Below, in pieces: positions 24,672-34,417 of a stretch of 64,000 nt of DNA. Position numbers and translations under genes: made by a program. This stretch comes from Catonella massiliensis (GTDB lineage: Bacteria > Bacillota > Clostridia > Lachnospirales > Lachnospiraceae), in contig NZ_JAEPRJ010000001.1 of NCBI RefSeq assembly GCF_016651435.1, positions 868,001 to 932,000 on the forward strand, given 5' to 3'. Numbering within the stretch: position 1 is the first letter of the stretch; every line of letters begins with the position of its first letter. Under the pieces are notes generated by a model. The model saw only the letters and a list, made by a program, of their open reading frames with translations. It searched no databases and had not been told where the DNA came from.

Positions 24672-24760
24672 TATAGTGATGTGGGTGTCAAAAGTATAGA
24701 AATTCGAGGTAAGCTTGCTTGCAAGAGAATTTATTATCTTTTGGCATCTACATCATATAA
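24672..24760 (+). repeat. Dispersed palindromic element, most complete copy
   Basis: Imperfect inverted repeat of about 34 bases per arm (24672-24705 and 24726-24760) around a CTTGCTTGCAAG centre. The arm core is GGTGTCAAAAGTATA. Related sequence occurs at 34008-34071, 36632-36707, 53651-53680 and 23543-23570, always between genes. Confidence 0.7.
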
Positions 24761-24776
24761 TAAGCAATCTATGTTG

Positions 24777-24827
24777 TTAGAAAACGCTAAAATAATCATT
24801 GACATATACAAATAATAGTGATATATT
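24777..24827 (+). promoter_or_regulatory. Promoter and candidate LacI/CcpA-type operator of the galactan operon
   Basis: TTGACA (24799-24804), 17-base spacer, TATATT (24822-24827). Just upstream, TTAGAAAACGCTAA (24777-24790) is a short palindrome with a central CG, close to LacI-family and catabolite-responsive (cre) sites. Confidence 0.7.
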
Positions 24828-24890
24828 ACTAATAAATAATTTACCTAATAAAAGTAATTTATTAATCATATATTTAATAAAGGAGTGAGT

Positions 24891-25964
24891 ATGAATATTA
24901 TTAAAGGTGTAGATGTGTCGATGATTAAAGATTTGGAAAGTCATGGAGCATCATACAGATTAAACGGGAAAGAAGAAGACTTATTTAAACTTCTAAAACA
25001 GTGTGGGATTAATATGGTGCGAATACGAATATGGGCAGACCCATATGACGAGAGTGGCAATTCTTACGGAGGTGGTGGAAATGATCTTCAAACAACTATT
25101 GAAATCGCAAAAAGAGCCGTAAAAAATGGTATGGAATTTTTGCTGGATTTCCATTATAGCGATTTTTGGGCAGATCCAGGCAAGCAGGTAAAACCAAAAG
25201 CATGGGAAAATTTAACCGGCGTAGCACTTGAAACAGCGGTATACTTACATACTGTAAATACATTAAAGGCATTAAGAAACGAACAACTTATTCCTAAGAT
25301 GGTGCAGGTAGGAAATGAGATTACAAATGGTTTGTTGTGGCCTGATGGACATGTAAATCAAATAGACACCATGGTACTTCTCATAAAGTCAGGAATTAGA
25401 GGAGTTAGGGAAGAATGTCCAAATGCTAAAATTGTTCTTCATCTAGATTTTGGTACAGATAATAAAATGTATAGAAAGTGGTTCGACAACATAGGGAAAT
25501 ATACGGTTGATTTTGATGTTATAGGCTTGTCATATTATCCACATTGGAATGGCGGACTAAGACTTTTAACTGAGAATATGAATGATATTAGTGAAAGATA
25601 TGACAAAGATGTACTTATAGCTGAGACATCAATTGGATATACGACTGAGACTTTTGGATGTAAAGGTGCGGTATATAATGAAGAACATGAGAAACTTACC
25701 GGATATCCAGCAACTCAAAAAGGCCAGGAAGACTTTCTAAGAGAACTTTTCAAGACTGTTAGAAATGTGAAAGATGGAAGAGGAATCGGTGTTTTTTATT
25801 GGGAACCTGCTTGGATACCAATTAATGATTGCACGTGGGCAAGTAATAGTGGATGCAAATATATGAACGAAAAGGTAGAACCTGGTAACGCAATGGCTAA
25901 TATGGCATTATTTGATGATAAAGGGAATGCTAATAGTGCTTTATTAAATATACAAACAATGTAA
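24891..25964 (+). CDS. GH53 endo-beta-1,4-galactanase, no signal peptide
   Basis: A 357-residue glycoside hydrolase family 53 enzyme that cleaves beta-1,4-galactan. The acid/base glutamate is E143 in VQVGNEITNG and the nucleophile is E245 in VLIAETSIGY. The GVDVS start, DFHYSDFWADPGKQ and FYWEPAW motifs are family hallmarks. There is no signal peptide, so it probably cuts imported galacto-oligosaccharides in the cytoplasm, unlike the secreted paralogue at 28982. ATG 24891 is 5 bases from AAGGAG; the GTG at 24885 overlaps that site. First gene of the operon. Confidence 0.92.
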   Translation: MNIIKGVDVSMIKDLESHGASYRLNGKEEDLFKLLKQCGINMVRIRIWADPYDESGNSYGGGGNDLQTTIEIAKRAVKNGMEFLLDFHYSDFWADPGKQVKPKAWENLTGVALETAVYLHTVNTLKALRNEQLIPKMVQVGNEITNGLLWPDGHVNQIDTMVLLIKSGIRGVREECPNAKIVLHLDFGTDNKMYRKWFDNIGKYTVDFDVIGLSYYPHWNGGLRLLTENMNDISERYDKDVLIAETSIGYTTETFGCKGAVYNEEHEKLTGYPATQKGQEDFLRELFKTVRNVKDGRGIGVFYWEPAWIPINDCTWASNSGCKYMNEKVEPGNAMANMALFDDKGNANSALLNIQTM

Positions 25965-25977
25965 AGGGGAAAAGAAT

Positions 25978-27180
25978 ATGAAAAAGAGAATAATAATTTC
26001 AGCAATGTCATTAATGATTGCGATTGGAAGTCTTGTAGGATGTAACTATGCTAAAAAAGAAGATGCTAAGCTTACGATTTGGACAAATATGGAGGTAGAA
26101 GCAAAAACAATTCAAAAATATGCAAATGAATGGGGAAGTAAAAATGGATATAAGGTAGAAGTTACTCATCAGTCCCCTTCAGTACAACAGTTTGCTCAAG
26201 CAGTGAAAAGTAAAGATGGTCCTGATGCAGTGGTTGGCATACCAAATGATCAGCTTGCTGATTATGTTAATGCGGATTTAGCGGATGAAGTATCAAACGA
26301 TTTATTTAAAGAGAGTGATTTTTCAGAAGCAGCAGTAAAAGCCAGCTATGTTGCCGGGAAAAAATATGCACTTCCACTTTCAGTAGAAACAACAGCCTTA
26401 TTTTATAATACTGATTTAGTATCTAAGGTTCCATCTACTTGGGAAGAGCTTGTAGAACAGGCTAGTAAAAAAGGTGGTGTACAGTTTGACGCTACCAGTA
26501 TTTACTACGATTTAGGATTTGTGAGGGCTTGTGGGGGATATATTTTTAATTATAAAGGTGGAGCGTATGATGTTTCTGATATCGGCTTAGCAAATGATGG
26601 AGCAATAAAGGCATATGAGTTTATAAATGACCTTAAGAATAAATATAATCTTGTAAGTGGAGATATAACTGCAGATATTGCAAGAAGTAATTTCCAGAAT
26701 GGTAAATGTGCTTATTATATAGGTGGACCTTGGGATATAGATGGATTCAAATCAGCTGGAACACATTTTGCTATTTCTGAAATGCCTACATTTAATGGAA
26801 AACCTTTTGTAACACCTGTAGGAACTCAAGTAAGTTTTGTTAGCAAAGTCAGCAAAAATAAAGAGAAGGCTTGGGAATTTATCAAATATTTAGTTGATAA
26901 TGGGGCTTCAGAAATGTATACAGTGGGGAATAGAATACCTGCAAAAATATCTGAACAGGGAATAGACAAGATTAAAGAAGATAAATACGCCAAGGTATTT
27001 GCGACGCAGATTAACAATGGAGAACCTATGCCTACAGTATCAGAAATGGGTCAGCTTTGGGAAATCCATACAAATAATATAAGGTCAATGTGGTCAGGAG
27101 AACAGACTGCTTCTCAAGCAGCAAATAATATTGTTAAACAGCTTAAAGAAGCTATTGAATTAATGAATTCAGGAAAGTAG
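25978..27180 (+). CDS. Galacto-oligosaccharide ABC transporter binding lipoprotein (MalE/GanS-like)
   Basis: A 400-residue lipoprotein with lipobox IGSLVGC and a maltose-binding-protein-like fold (LTIWTNMEVEAKTIQKYANE, GPDAVVGIPNDQLADY, KYALPLSVETTALFYNTDL, GGPWDIDGFKSAGTHFAISE). Placed between two galactanases and two permeases, it should bind galacto-oligosaccharides released outside the cell, like Bacillus GanS. It follows the GH53 gene by 13 bases. The ligand is inferred from context only. Confidence 0.88.
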   Translation: MKKRIIISAMSLMIAIGSLVGCNYAKKEDAKLTIWTNMEVEAKTIQKYANEWGSKNGYKVEVTHQSPSVQQFAQAVKSKDGPDAVVGIPNDQLADYVNADLADEVSNDLFKESDFSEAAVKASYVAGKKYALPLSVETTALFYNTDLVSKVPSTWEELVEQASKKGGVQFDATSIYYDLGFVRACGGYIFNYKGGAYDVSDIGLANDGAIKAYEFINDLKNKYNLVSGDITADIARSNFQNGKCAYYIGGPWDIDGFKSAGTHFAISEMPTFNGKPFVTPVGTQVSFVSKVSKNKEKAWEFIKYLVDNGASEMYTVGNRIPAKISEQGIDKIKEDKYAKVFATQINNGEPMPTVSEMGQLWEIHTNNIRSMWSGEQTASQAANNIVKQLKEAIELMNSGK

Positions 27181-27187
27181 TGGGATT

Positions 27188-28099
27188 ATGGGCAAAAAAA
27201 GGAATGGCACTGCATATGCGTACCTTACACCGGCTTTAGTTTCTATATTTTTGGTGACTTTTCTGCCAATTGTATATACGGTAATTTTATCATTTACAAA
27301 TTACAATATGTATCACTTAGATAATTTTAGTATTATAGGGGTACAAAATTATATTACGGTACTTACAGGAAGTATTCGAGCTGTGTTCTTTCCTGTTTTA
27401 GGGTGGACGGTGTGTTTTGCCTTGATAAGTACGGCAGGCGCATATGCTGTTGGCTTATTTCTTGCAGTTTTACTTAACAATCCCAATATGAAGGAAGTTA
27501 AATTATATAGGGTAATACTTATCATTCCTTGGGCATTACCATCTACGATTGCTATATTAGCTTGGCAAGGATTGCTAAACGAACAATACGGTGGAATTAA
27601 CAACTTATTGCATCTGCTGGGGGTATCATATAATATTCCTTGGTTTACAAGTCCGTTTTGGGCAAGAGTAGGAATTATTATTGTTAATATATGGCTGGGA
27701 TTTCCATATATGATGAATGTATGCCTTGGCGGATTGCAGGCTATTTCTAAGGAATATTATGAGGCGGCAAGAGTTGATGGTGCTTCGAAAATACAATGCT
27801 TTAAGAGTATTACCCTGCCGTTGGTAACAAAATTATCGATTCCGCTGGTTATTTCCTCGTTTGCTGCAAACTTTAATAATTTTGGTAATATCTATATGAT
27901 TACACGTGGAGGACCCGCAAGGCTTGATAATCAGTTTGCAGGATATACAGACATATTAGCGAGTACGACTTACAAAATGACGACCTGGTCTAACAGATAT
28001 GAGCTCTCAGCTACGTTTAGTGTGCTGATATTTATAATAATAGGGAGCTTTACGCTGATAAATATGCGTTTGTCAGGATCTTTTAAGGAGAATGATTAA
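27188..28099 (+). CDS. Galacto-oligosaccharide ABC permease (MalF/GanP-like)
   Basis: A 303-residue permease with six predicted helices and EAA loop YEAARVDGASKIQCFKSITL. The N-terminus AYLTPALVSIFLVTFLPI is typical of MalF-type subunits without the extra N-terminal helices of E. coli MalF. Co-transcribed with the binding protein 7 bases upstream; its stop abuts the start of the partner permease. Confidence 0.9.
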   Translation: MGKKRNGTAYAYLTPALVSIFLVTFLPIVYTVILSFTNYNMYHLDNFSIIGVQNYITVLTGSIRAVFFPVLGWTVCFALISTAGAYAVGLFLAVLLNNPNMKEVKLYRVILIIPWALPSTIAILAWQGLLNEQYGGINNLLHLLGVSYNIPWFTSPFWARVGIIIVNIWLGFPYMMNVCLGGLQAISKEYYEAARVDGASKIQCFKSITLPLVTKLSIPLVISSFAANFNNFGNIYMITRGGPARLDNQFAGYTDILASTTYKMTTWSNRYELSATFSVLIFIIIGSFTLINMRLSGSFKEND

Positions 28100-28945
28100 A
28101 TGATGTATAAAGGTAAAATAAAAACTTCTGAAATGAAGAGATTATGGGGAAGTAGAATAGCGATTTGGATTGCAATTGCAGCGAGCTTATTTCCGGAAGT
28201 GTGGATAGTCATGTCATCTCTTTCGGCAGGAGATAGTTTTTTTCTATCATCGCTGTTTCCTCAAAAAATAAGCATAGAGCATTATGTTATCTTATTTAGA
28301 GATACGGAGTTTACCAGATGGATGCTTAACTCTTTGAAATTTTGTTTTATAGTTGCAATCATTCAACTTATTTTGACAGCACTTGCTGCTTATGCATTCT
28401 CGAGGATAAGATTTACGGGAAGAAAATATGGATTAATGGCGTTGTTGGTATTGCAGGTATTTCCTAATAGCATGGCTGTTGCTGGGTATTATATTCTTAT
28501 TTATAAATTTGGGTTAGTTGATAGTGGAGTAGCTCTTATCTTTGTATTGTCAGGAGGAAGTGCATATAATATTTGGTTGCTAAAATCCTACATAGATGGA
28601 CTTCCAAAGGAACTTGATGAAGCTGCTATGGTGGATGGAGCAACGCAATTTGAAGTGTTTTACAAAATAATTATTCCACTAGCAAGACCTCAGATGGCGG
28701 TAATATTTTTGTTCTCTTTTATTGCTACCTATAGTGAATATGTTATAACTTCGATTTTTTTACAAACGCCTAGAAATATGACCTTAGCCTTGGGATTGCA
28801 GACGTTTATAAGTGATCAGTTTGCAGCGCACTGGACACTATTTTCAGCTGCAGCAGTTATTTCGTCCATTCCGATACTTATACTATTTATGTTTCTTCAA
28901 AGATTCATTCAGAGTGGATTGGTTGCAGGTGGTGTAAAGGGTTAA
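28100..28945 (+). CDS. Galacto-oligosaccharide ABC permease (MalG/GanQ-like)
   Basis: A 281-residue permease with EAA loop DEAAMVDGATQFEVFYKIII and the MalG-type C-terminus QRFIQSGLVAGGVKG, which inserts into the ATPase dimer in MalG. Two ATGs lie in tandem at 28100 and 28103. No ATP-binding gene is in this locus, so a shared MsmX-type ATPase is expected from elsewhere. Confidence 0.9.
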   Translation: MMYKGKIKTSEMKRLWGSRIAIWIAIAASLFPEVWIVMSSLSAGDSFFLSSLFPQKISIEHYVILFRDTEFTRWMLNSLKFCFIVAIIQLILTALAAYAFSRIRFTGRKYGLMALLVLQVFPNSMAVAGYYILIYKFGLVDSGVALIFVLSGGSAYNIWLLKSYIDGLPKELDEAAMVDGATQFEVFYKIIIPLARPQMAVIFLFSFIATYSEYVITSIFLQTPRNMTLALGLQTFISDQFAAHWTLFSAAAVISSIPILILFMFLQRFIQSGLVAGGVKG

Positions 28946-28981
28946 GTTATCTTAAATGCATTGATATTAAGGAGAAAAATT

Positions 28982-30640
28982 ATGGAAAAGAAAAAGAACT
29001 TGTCAGTACTCATGATTGCAGTTTTATTATTAACTATCAGTTTAGGAAAGCTTAGTTTAGTTTCTGTATTAGCTTTTGACGATAGACAGTATACAAAAGA
29101 TTTTATTAGAGGAGTTGATGTTTCTGCACTAAAAATGCTTGAAGATTTAGGTGCTCATTATTATCAGAATCATGAAAAAGCAGATGCATTAAGAATATTA
29201 AAAAATAATGGCGCAAATTATGTAAGACTTAAGTTGTGGCTGAATCCTTATGATGAAAAAGGCAATGCATATGGCGGAGGTACCAATGACTATAAGACTA
29301 CATTGAGCCTTGCTAAAAGAGCTAAAGCACTTGGAATGAAAATTCTAATTGATTTTCATTTAAGTGATTTTTGGGCAGATCCTGCTAACCAGATTAAACC
29401 AAAAGAATGGGAAAAACTATCGTATATTGAAACTAAAAATGTTCTATACTTATATTTTAAAAATACGTTGAATAAGTTTGTAGAAGACGGCATAAATCCT
29501 GATATGGTTCAGATAGGAAACGAGATTTCATCTGGTATTCTTCATGATTATGGCAAAATCGGCACAAATGATGACTTTTCGGGATTAGCAGGACTACTAG
29601 AGTCAGCAATAGGAGGAGTTCGTGTTTCAAATGCATCTAATACTAAGATAATGCTTCATCTTGATCAGGGAGGAAGGAATCAATTATACAGATGGTTTTT
29701 TGAAGGGTTGCTCAAAGCCTCTCCAAATCTAGATTTTGATGTTATTGGATTATCATATTATCCTATGTGGCATGGGACTATGGAAGGTTTACAATACAAC
29801 TTAAAATATCTTGCATCAACATATGGTAAGGAGGTGTGTGTTGTTGAAACTGCGTATGCTTGGACAACTGATGATGGTGATGGCTCAGGCAATGTGTTTA
29901 TTAAAGGAGATGAGAAAGTAGGGGGATATCCTGCCACAGTTGAAGGACAAAGCAAATTTATTAGTGATTTGAAAGAAATAATATTAAATGTACCTAATCA
30001 TAAAGGTATAGGTTTTTTTTACTGGGAACCTGAATGGGTTCCGGTTAAGAATGGAACGTATGCAACTTCAGCTGGTGTAAAATATAAAAATGATAAAGTA
30101 AAGCCAAGTAATACTTGGGATAATATGACATTATTTGATTTTATGGGCAACGCCCTTGATTCCATTAAAGTAATGAACAGACCTAATGAAAATTTAATTT
30201 CGAACATGAGTTTTGAGCAGGATGGAGTAACAAACTCTCCTAAAAATTGGAAAGTATGGATTGAAAATAATAAAGAGTTTAATACTGTTAAGACAGAATA
30301 TGGTAAAGCATATGATGGAAATTATAAACTAACTTTTTGGAATGATAAGAACTACTCCTGTTCAGTATATAAAAAATATACCAATATACCAAATGGAACA
30401 TATAAGTTTTCTATATGGGCAATGACAAATGGAAAGCAGGATGTTATAAGGTTATATGCAAAGAATTATGGTGGAACTGAATTAAATACAAGTATTAAAA
30501 CAAGTGACGTTAATTGGAACAAGTTTAGTATCGATGAAATCAAAGTAACAAATAACACACTTGAGGTAGGTATTTATTCTGTAGCTAAAGCTAATGATTG
30601 GTGTAACTTGGACATGGCTGTTTTAAGAAAAATAAAATAG
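28982..30640 (+). CDS. Secreted GH53 endo-beta-1,4-galactanase with C-terminal binding module
   Basis: A 552-residue exported enzyme. The signal peptide (residues 1 to about 31, KKKNLSVLMIAVLLLTI core) ends near SVLA. The GH53 domain (about 40-395) has acid/base E181 in VQIGNEISSG and nucleophile E289 in VCVVETAYAW. From about residue 405 (ENLISNMSFEQDG) to the end is a beta-sandwich carbohydrate-binding module, most like CBM61, which binds beta-1,4-galactan. There is no lipobox or cell-wall anchor, so it is likely released. The start at 28982 follows AAGGAG. It opens the pathway by cutting polymer outside the cell. Confidence 0.9.
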   Translation: MEKKKNLSVLMIAVLLLTISLGKLSLVSVLAFDDRQYTKDFIRGVDVSALKMLEDLGAHYYQNHEKADALRILKNNGANYVRLKLWLNPYDEKGNAYGGGTNDYKTTLSLAKRAKALGMKILIDFHLSDFWADPANQIKPKEWEKLSYIETKNVLYLYFKNTLNKFVEDGINPDMVQIGNEISSGILHDYGKIGTNDDFSGLAGLLESAIGGVRVSNASNTKIMLHLDQGGRNQLYRWFFEGLLKASPNLDFDVIGLSYYPMWHGTMEGLQYNLKYLASTYGKEVCVVETAYAWTTDDGDGSGNVFIKGDEKVGGYPATVEGQSKFISDLKEIILNVPNHKGIGFFYWEPEWVPVKNGTYATSAGVKYKNDKVKPSNTWDNMTLFDFMGNALDSIKVMNRPNENLISNMSFEQDGVTNSPKNWKVWIENNKEFNTVKTEYGKAYDGNYKLTFWNDKNYSCSVYKKYTNIPNGTYKFSIWAMTNGKQDVIRLYAKNYGGTELNTSIKTSDVNWNKFSIDEIKVTNNTLEVGIYSVAKANDWCNLDMAVLRKIK

Positions 30641-30682
30641 AGACGTTATGTTTATGAAATATGATGTATAATGGAGGCAACA

Positions 30683-32689
30683 ATGGGATACGGTGGCGAT
30701 GTAACAGAAGTACTTTATGGTGGGGATTATAATCCCGAGCAATGGCCTGAGCATATATGGGAAGAAGATATGCGTTTATTTAAGAATGCTAATATCAACA
30801 TAGTTACCTTAAATGTATTTAGCTGGGCATCATTGCAACCATCGGAAAATGAATATGATTTTTCAAAATTAGACAGGATAATGCAGCTGGTTAAAGAAAA
30901 TGGACTTAAAGTATGTATGGCAACTTCAACAGGTGCGCACCCTGCCTGGATGGCAAAAAGACATCCGGATATTTTAAGGACTGATGCATATGGTATAAAA
31001 CGGAAATTTGGTGGAAGACATAATTCCTGTCCCAATAGCCCAACATACAGAAAATATGCTCCTATGCTGGCAAGAGAATTGTCCAAGCGTTATAAGAATT
31101 ATGATAACATTGTTGGGTGGCATATTTCTAATGAATTTGGTGGTGAGTGTTACTGTGAAAATTGTGAGAGGGCTTTTAGAAAATGGCTTAAAGAAAAATA
31201 TAAGAATATTGAGACAGTAAATAAGTGCTATAATACTGCCTTTTGGGGGCATACATTTTATGATTTTGATGAAATTGTGTTACCTAATTATCTTAGTGAA
31301 CATTTTGGAAATGAACAGACAATGTTTCAAGGTATTTCTCTTGATTATAGGCGGTTTATGTCAGACAGCATGCTTGAATGTTTCAAACTTGAATATGATA
31401 GTATCAAGATGGAGATACCTGATGCAAGAATTACAACAAATTTTATGTGGTTCTACAAAGGTCTGGATTATAAAAAATGGGCAAAAGACATGGACTTTGT
31501 TTCCTGGGATTGTTATCCTTTTCCAGAAGATAAAATCTCTACAGTTGCACTTTGCCATGACCTAATGAGAGGACTTAAAAACCAAAATTCTTTCGTTCTT
31601 ATGGAGCAAACTCCAAGTGTGACAAATTGGCAGCCTGTAAATAAAATTAAAAAGCCTGGAGAAATGAGGCTGTTAAGTTATTTGGCTATGGCTCATGGAG
31701 CAGATGCTATACAGTTTTTTCAACTTAGAAGAAGTATAGGCGCTTGTGAAAAATTTCATGGTGCAGTGATAGATCACGCAGGTCGAGATGATACCAGAGT
31801 GTATAGAGAAGTAAAGTCATTAGGGAATGAACTAACAAAGTTAAGTGACATACTGGATGCAACGACACCTTCAGAGGCCGCCATAGTTTTTGATTGGGAT
31901 AACTGGTGGTCAGTTGAATATTCATCAGGACCGAGTATATACTTAAAATATCTGGATTCCGTTAAGGACTATTATTCAGCATTATACAAGAAGAATATTC
32001 CAATAGATATAATAGGAGTTAATGATGACTTAAGCAGGTACAAGTTGGTAATAGCTCCACTGCTTTATATGATTAAGGATGATTTAGATGAAAGACTTAG
32101 ACGTTATGTGAGTGGTGGCGGGACATTTATAACGACGTACTTTAGCGGACTGGTTAATGATTGTGATTTGGTAACCGGAGCATATCCGGGAAAATTAAAG
32201 GATATTCTTGGGATTTGGGTTGAAGAACAGGATGCGCTTGTTGAAAATGAGAAAAATAGTTTTATCTTCAACGGTAAACGATATCCTGCCGGTATTATTT
32301 GCGATATCATGCATACGGAGGGAGCAAAGGCTTTAAGCTGTTATGAAAGTGATTTTTATAAAGATACACCTGTTATAACTGAGAATATTTTTGGCAGGGG
32401 AAGGGCTTATTATGTTGGGAGCCGCTCAGATGAGGAGTTTTACAGTGACTTCCTGAGCTATGTGTGCAGTGAAATAGGCGTAGAACCGGTTATTCACACC
32501 CAAAATGGAGTAGAGGCTACATTAAGGGTGAATGATAAAGGAAAATTTTTGTTTTTAATAAATCATTCATCTGAGAATAGAGATGTGGTAATGCCTTTTG
32601 ATGCCTTTGACTTGTTAAATGAAGTTGATGTAAAAGAAGGTGCTACAGTATTGCTGGTTGATAAAGATGTAAAAGTCTATAGATTTTAG
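30683..32689 (+). CDS. GH42 beta-galactosidase
   Basis: A 668-residue GH42 enzyme that releases galactose from beta-galacto-oligosaccharides. The acid/base is E151 in ISNEFGGECYCENC and the nucleophile E308 in VLMEQTPSVTNW. C116, C156, C158 and C161 form the zinc site seen in the family. The length and domain order (TIM barrel, trimerisation domain, C-terminal beta domain) are normal. There is no signal peptide, so it acts in the cytoplasm on imported oligomers, downstream of the intracellular galactanase. The start at 30683 has GGAGG upstream. Last gene of the galactan operon, followed by a strong hairpin. Confidence 0.93.
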   Translation: MGYGGDVTEVLYGGDYNPEQWPEHIWEEDMRLFKNANINIVTLNVFSWASLQPSENEYDFSKLDRIMQLVKENGLKVCMATSTGAHPAWMAKRHPDILRTDAYGIKRKFGGRHNSCPNSPTYRKYAPMLARELSKRYKNYDNIVGWHISNEFGGECYCENCERAFRKWLKEKYKNIETVNKCYNTAFWGHTFYDFDEIVLPNYLSEHFGNEQTMFQGISLDYRRFMSDSMLECFKLEYDSIKMEIPDARITTNFMWFYKGLDYKKWAKDMDFVSWDCYPFPEDKISTVALCHDLMRGLKNQNSFVLMEQTPSVTNWQPVNKIKKPGEMRLLSYLAMAHGADAIQFFQLRRSIGACEKFHGAVIDHAGRDDTRVYREVKSLGNELTKLSDILDATTPSEAAIVFDWDNWWSVEYSSGPSIYLKYLDSVKDYYSALYKKNIPIDIIGVNDDLSRYKLVIAPLLYMIKDDLDERLRRYVSGGGTFITTYFSGLVNDCDLVTGAYPGKLKDILGIWVEEQDALVENEKNSFIFNGKRYPAGIICDIMHTEGAKALSCYESDFYKDTPVITENIFGRGRAYYVGSRSDEEFYSDFLSYVCSEIGVEPVIHTQNGVEATLRVNDKGKFLFLINHSSENRDVVMPFDAFDLLNEVDVKEGATVLLVDKDVKVYRF

Positions 32690-32746
32690 CAAAATACAAT
32701 GTTAGTTTCTTTATGCAATTACACATAGCAAGAAGCTAATTAATAA

Positions 32747-32820
32747 TGATATACGAATTCAAGGTAGACCTGTTAGTAAGTATAACCACATATCTACCTT
32801 GAAAAAGTATATCATTTTTT
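32747..32820. terminator. Two-tier bidirectional terminator after the beta-galactosidase gene
   Basis: Outer stem TGATATAC (32747-32754) with GTATATCA (32807-32814), inner stem TTCAAGGTAGA (32758-32768) with TCTACCTTGAA (32793-32803), then six T on the plus strand. The outer right arm includes the stop codon of the convergent YibE/F gene. Confidence 0.8.
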
Positions 32821-33984
32821 ACTTTTGTATATCGCTGTGCCAATTACCACAGTAACCGGGATTGTAATAATTAGCCCTATGCTCCCCGCCATCGCCCTTA
32901 TTATCTCGGTGGCGATAGAATCTAGATTGATTATTTCTATAAACCTTATCTTGTATACAATGAATAAGATAATTAAATGCAGGGTAGTGCCCACATAAGC
33001 AAGAATCAGAGTATTTGACATGGAGCCCATCATGTCTTTTCCTATGTTCATACCTGATATTATCATATTTTTCCCGGTAATATTTTTATCTAGCGTACTT
33101 ATCTCATAAAGGGCTGAGGCTATAGAAATGGCGACATCCATGATGGCTCCTATAGCTCCTATGAGAATTGTACCAAAGAGTATTCCCTTATAATCAAGAT
33201 TCCTAAACTGCGGTATGTAGGCGAGGCTTATGGAGCTGTCGTCTGCAAGCCCTGTAAGATGGGCAAAGTTTCCAAAGATGAAGGCTAAAATACCTGAAAT
33301 TATTACTCCAAGTGAAGTGCCGATTATGGCGACCAGAGTCTTGATATTCCGCCCGCTTATGATAACAAGGGTTATTATAACTACGGGTATGGAAATTCCA
33401 AGCGAGGCAATTATGGGATTTACGCCCTTTATTATAAGCGGTATATAGCCAAAGAATATCATAGCTACGGCTATAACCAGAGAAATGAGGGTCTTAAGTC
33501 CGTTAAAGCCGCCTATGATTAAAAGCAGAGCTATAAAAAGGCCCACTATAAGGTAAACCTGTGTATCCCTCACCTTTTCCTGTATTTTTACTGTCTCTAT
33601 CTGTCCATTTTCTTCTGTAGCCCTTACAAGCAGCTTGTCCCCTACCTTGAATATGTAGTAGCCTGGCATTATTCTCTCTATGGTATGGCGTATGGTAAGG
33701 GTTTCACCCTTATGGCTTCCATCAAGTATTTCTACCTTAAGATGCTGATATCTGATGTCCGCCTCCAGTGATACATTTCGTTTTTCGTTCGTGTCATCAT
33801 ACTCAATCTCAAGTACTTTCGCCTTGAATATGATGTAGTCAGTATCCTCCATTGCCTCTGAATAATGCCTTCTCATGTCCTTGTCAGATGAAAGCTCGTC
33901 AGAGTAAGCCTTGGTAAATGCCGCTAATATAAAAGCTAAATTCATTAAAAATATAGTTATTGCTATGCTGTAAAACTTTTTCAT
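32812..33984 (-). CDS. YibE/F family multi-pass membrane protein
   Basis: A 390-residue membrane protein of the YibE/F family. It has an N-terminal helix or signal anchor, an extracellular OB-like domain (about 45-140, with LTIRHTIERIMPGYYIFKVGD) and then about seven to eight helices (QVYLIVGLFIALLLIIGG onward, with AYIPQFRNLDYKGILFGTIL and GAIGAIMDVAISI). The family is widespread in Gram-positives and its function is unknown. The start at 33984 has CGGAG upstream; 31 further in-frame codons run into the dispersed repeat at 34008 and are excluded. Confidence 0.88.
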   Translation of the reverse strand: MKKFYSIAITIFLMNLAFILAAFTKAYSDELSSDKDMRRHYSEAMEDTDYIIFKAKVLEIEYDDTNEKRNVSLEADIRYQHLKVEILDGSHKGETLTIRHTIERIMPGYYIFKVGDKLLVRATEENGQIETVKIQEKVRDTQVYLIVGLFIALLLIIGGFNGLKTLISLVIAVAMIFFGYIPLIIKGVNPIIASLGISIPVVIITLVIISGRNIKTLVAIIGTSLGVIISGILAFIFGNFAHLTGLADDSSISLAYIPQFRNLDYKGILFGTILIGAIGAIMDVAISIASALYEISTLDKNITGKNMIISGMNIGKDMMGSMSNTLILAYVGTTLHLIILFIVYKIRFIEIINLDSIATEIIRAMAGSIGLIITIPVTVVIGTAIYKSKK

Positions 33985-34007
33985 ACAAAACTCCGTAAAT
34001 TTATTTA

Positions 34008-34071
34008 ATGATGCAAGTGTCAAAAATATAAAATTAGATTCTGGACTGTTTGCAAGAGGATATATTATCTT
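34008..34071 (+). repeat. Dispersed palindromic element, second copy
   Basis: Aligned over about 60 bases with the copy at 24672, sharing AAGTGTCAAAAATATA and a TTTGCAAGAG block followed by TATTATCTT. It lies in the 433-base divergent gap between the YibE/F gene and the nucleotidase gene. The rest of that gap is A/T rich and shows no promoter or gene I can support. Confidence 0.55.
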
Positions 34072-34417
34072 ATGCAAGAGCTACTATAAACATATCTGTA
34101 GGAGTCCTGTATCATAAGATATCAAAATAAAGCAGAAAACTCAAGTGTTATGTAAAAACTTTTGTTTACTTTATATATAAGAATTAGTTTTAAAATAAAA
34201 ATATCATAAAAAAGGACATGAGTGTATTGAATATATCAGGAAATATATGTAGAATTTAACTAAAGTGTAATTATCTGCGGTTAAATAGTAGATGATTCGT
34301 AATGGATACTATCTATATGAGATTGACGATGGCTGTCTATAAAGGGCTGACGCTATGACGGTATGACAATCGGGGTGTGGATGGTATTAGAACAATTTAT
34401 TTTAAGGAGGGTGTACA

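Noticed and set aside
30974..31565. Alternative-frame ORFs within the GH42 gene
   Set aside because: They overlap the catalytic GH42 frame, have no ribosome sites and show no family features.
33985..34417. Possible riboswitch or gene in the 433-base divergent gap
   Set aside because: Only a dispersed repeat copy is recognisable; no known riboswitch core, promoter or open frame with a ribosome site was seen.
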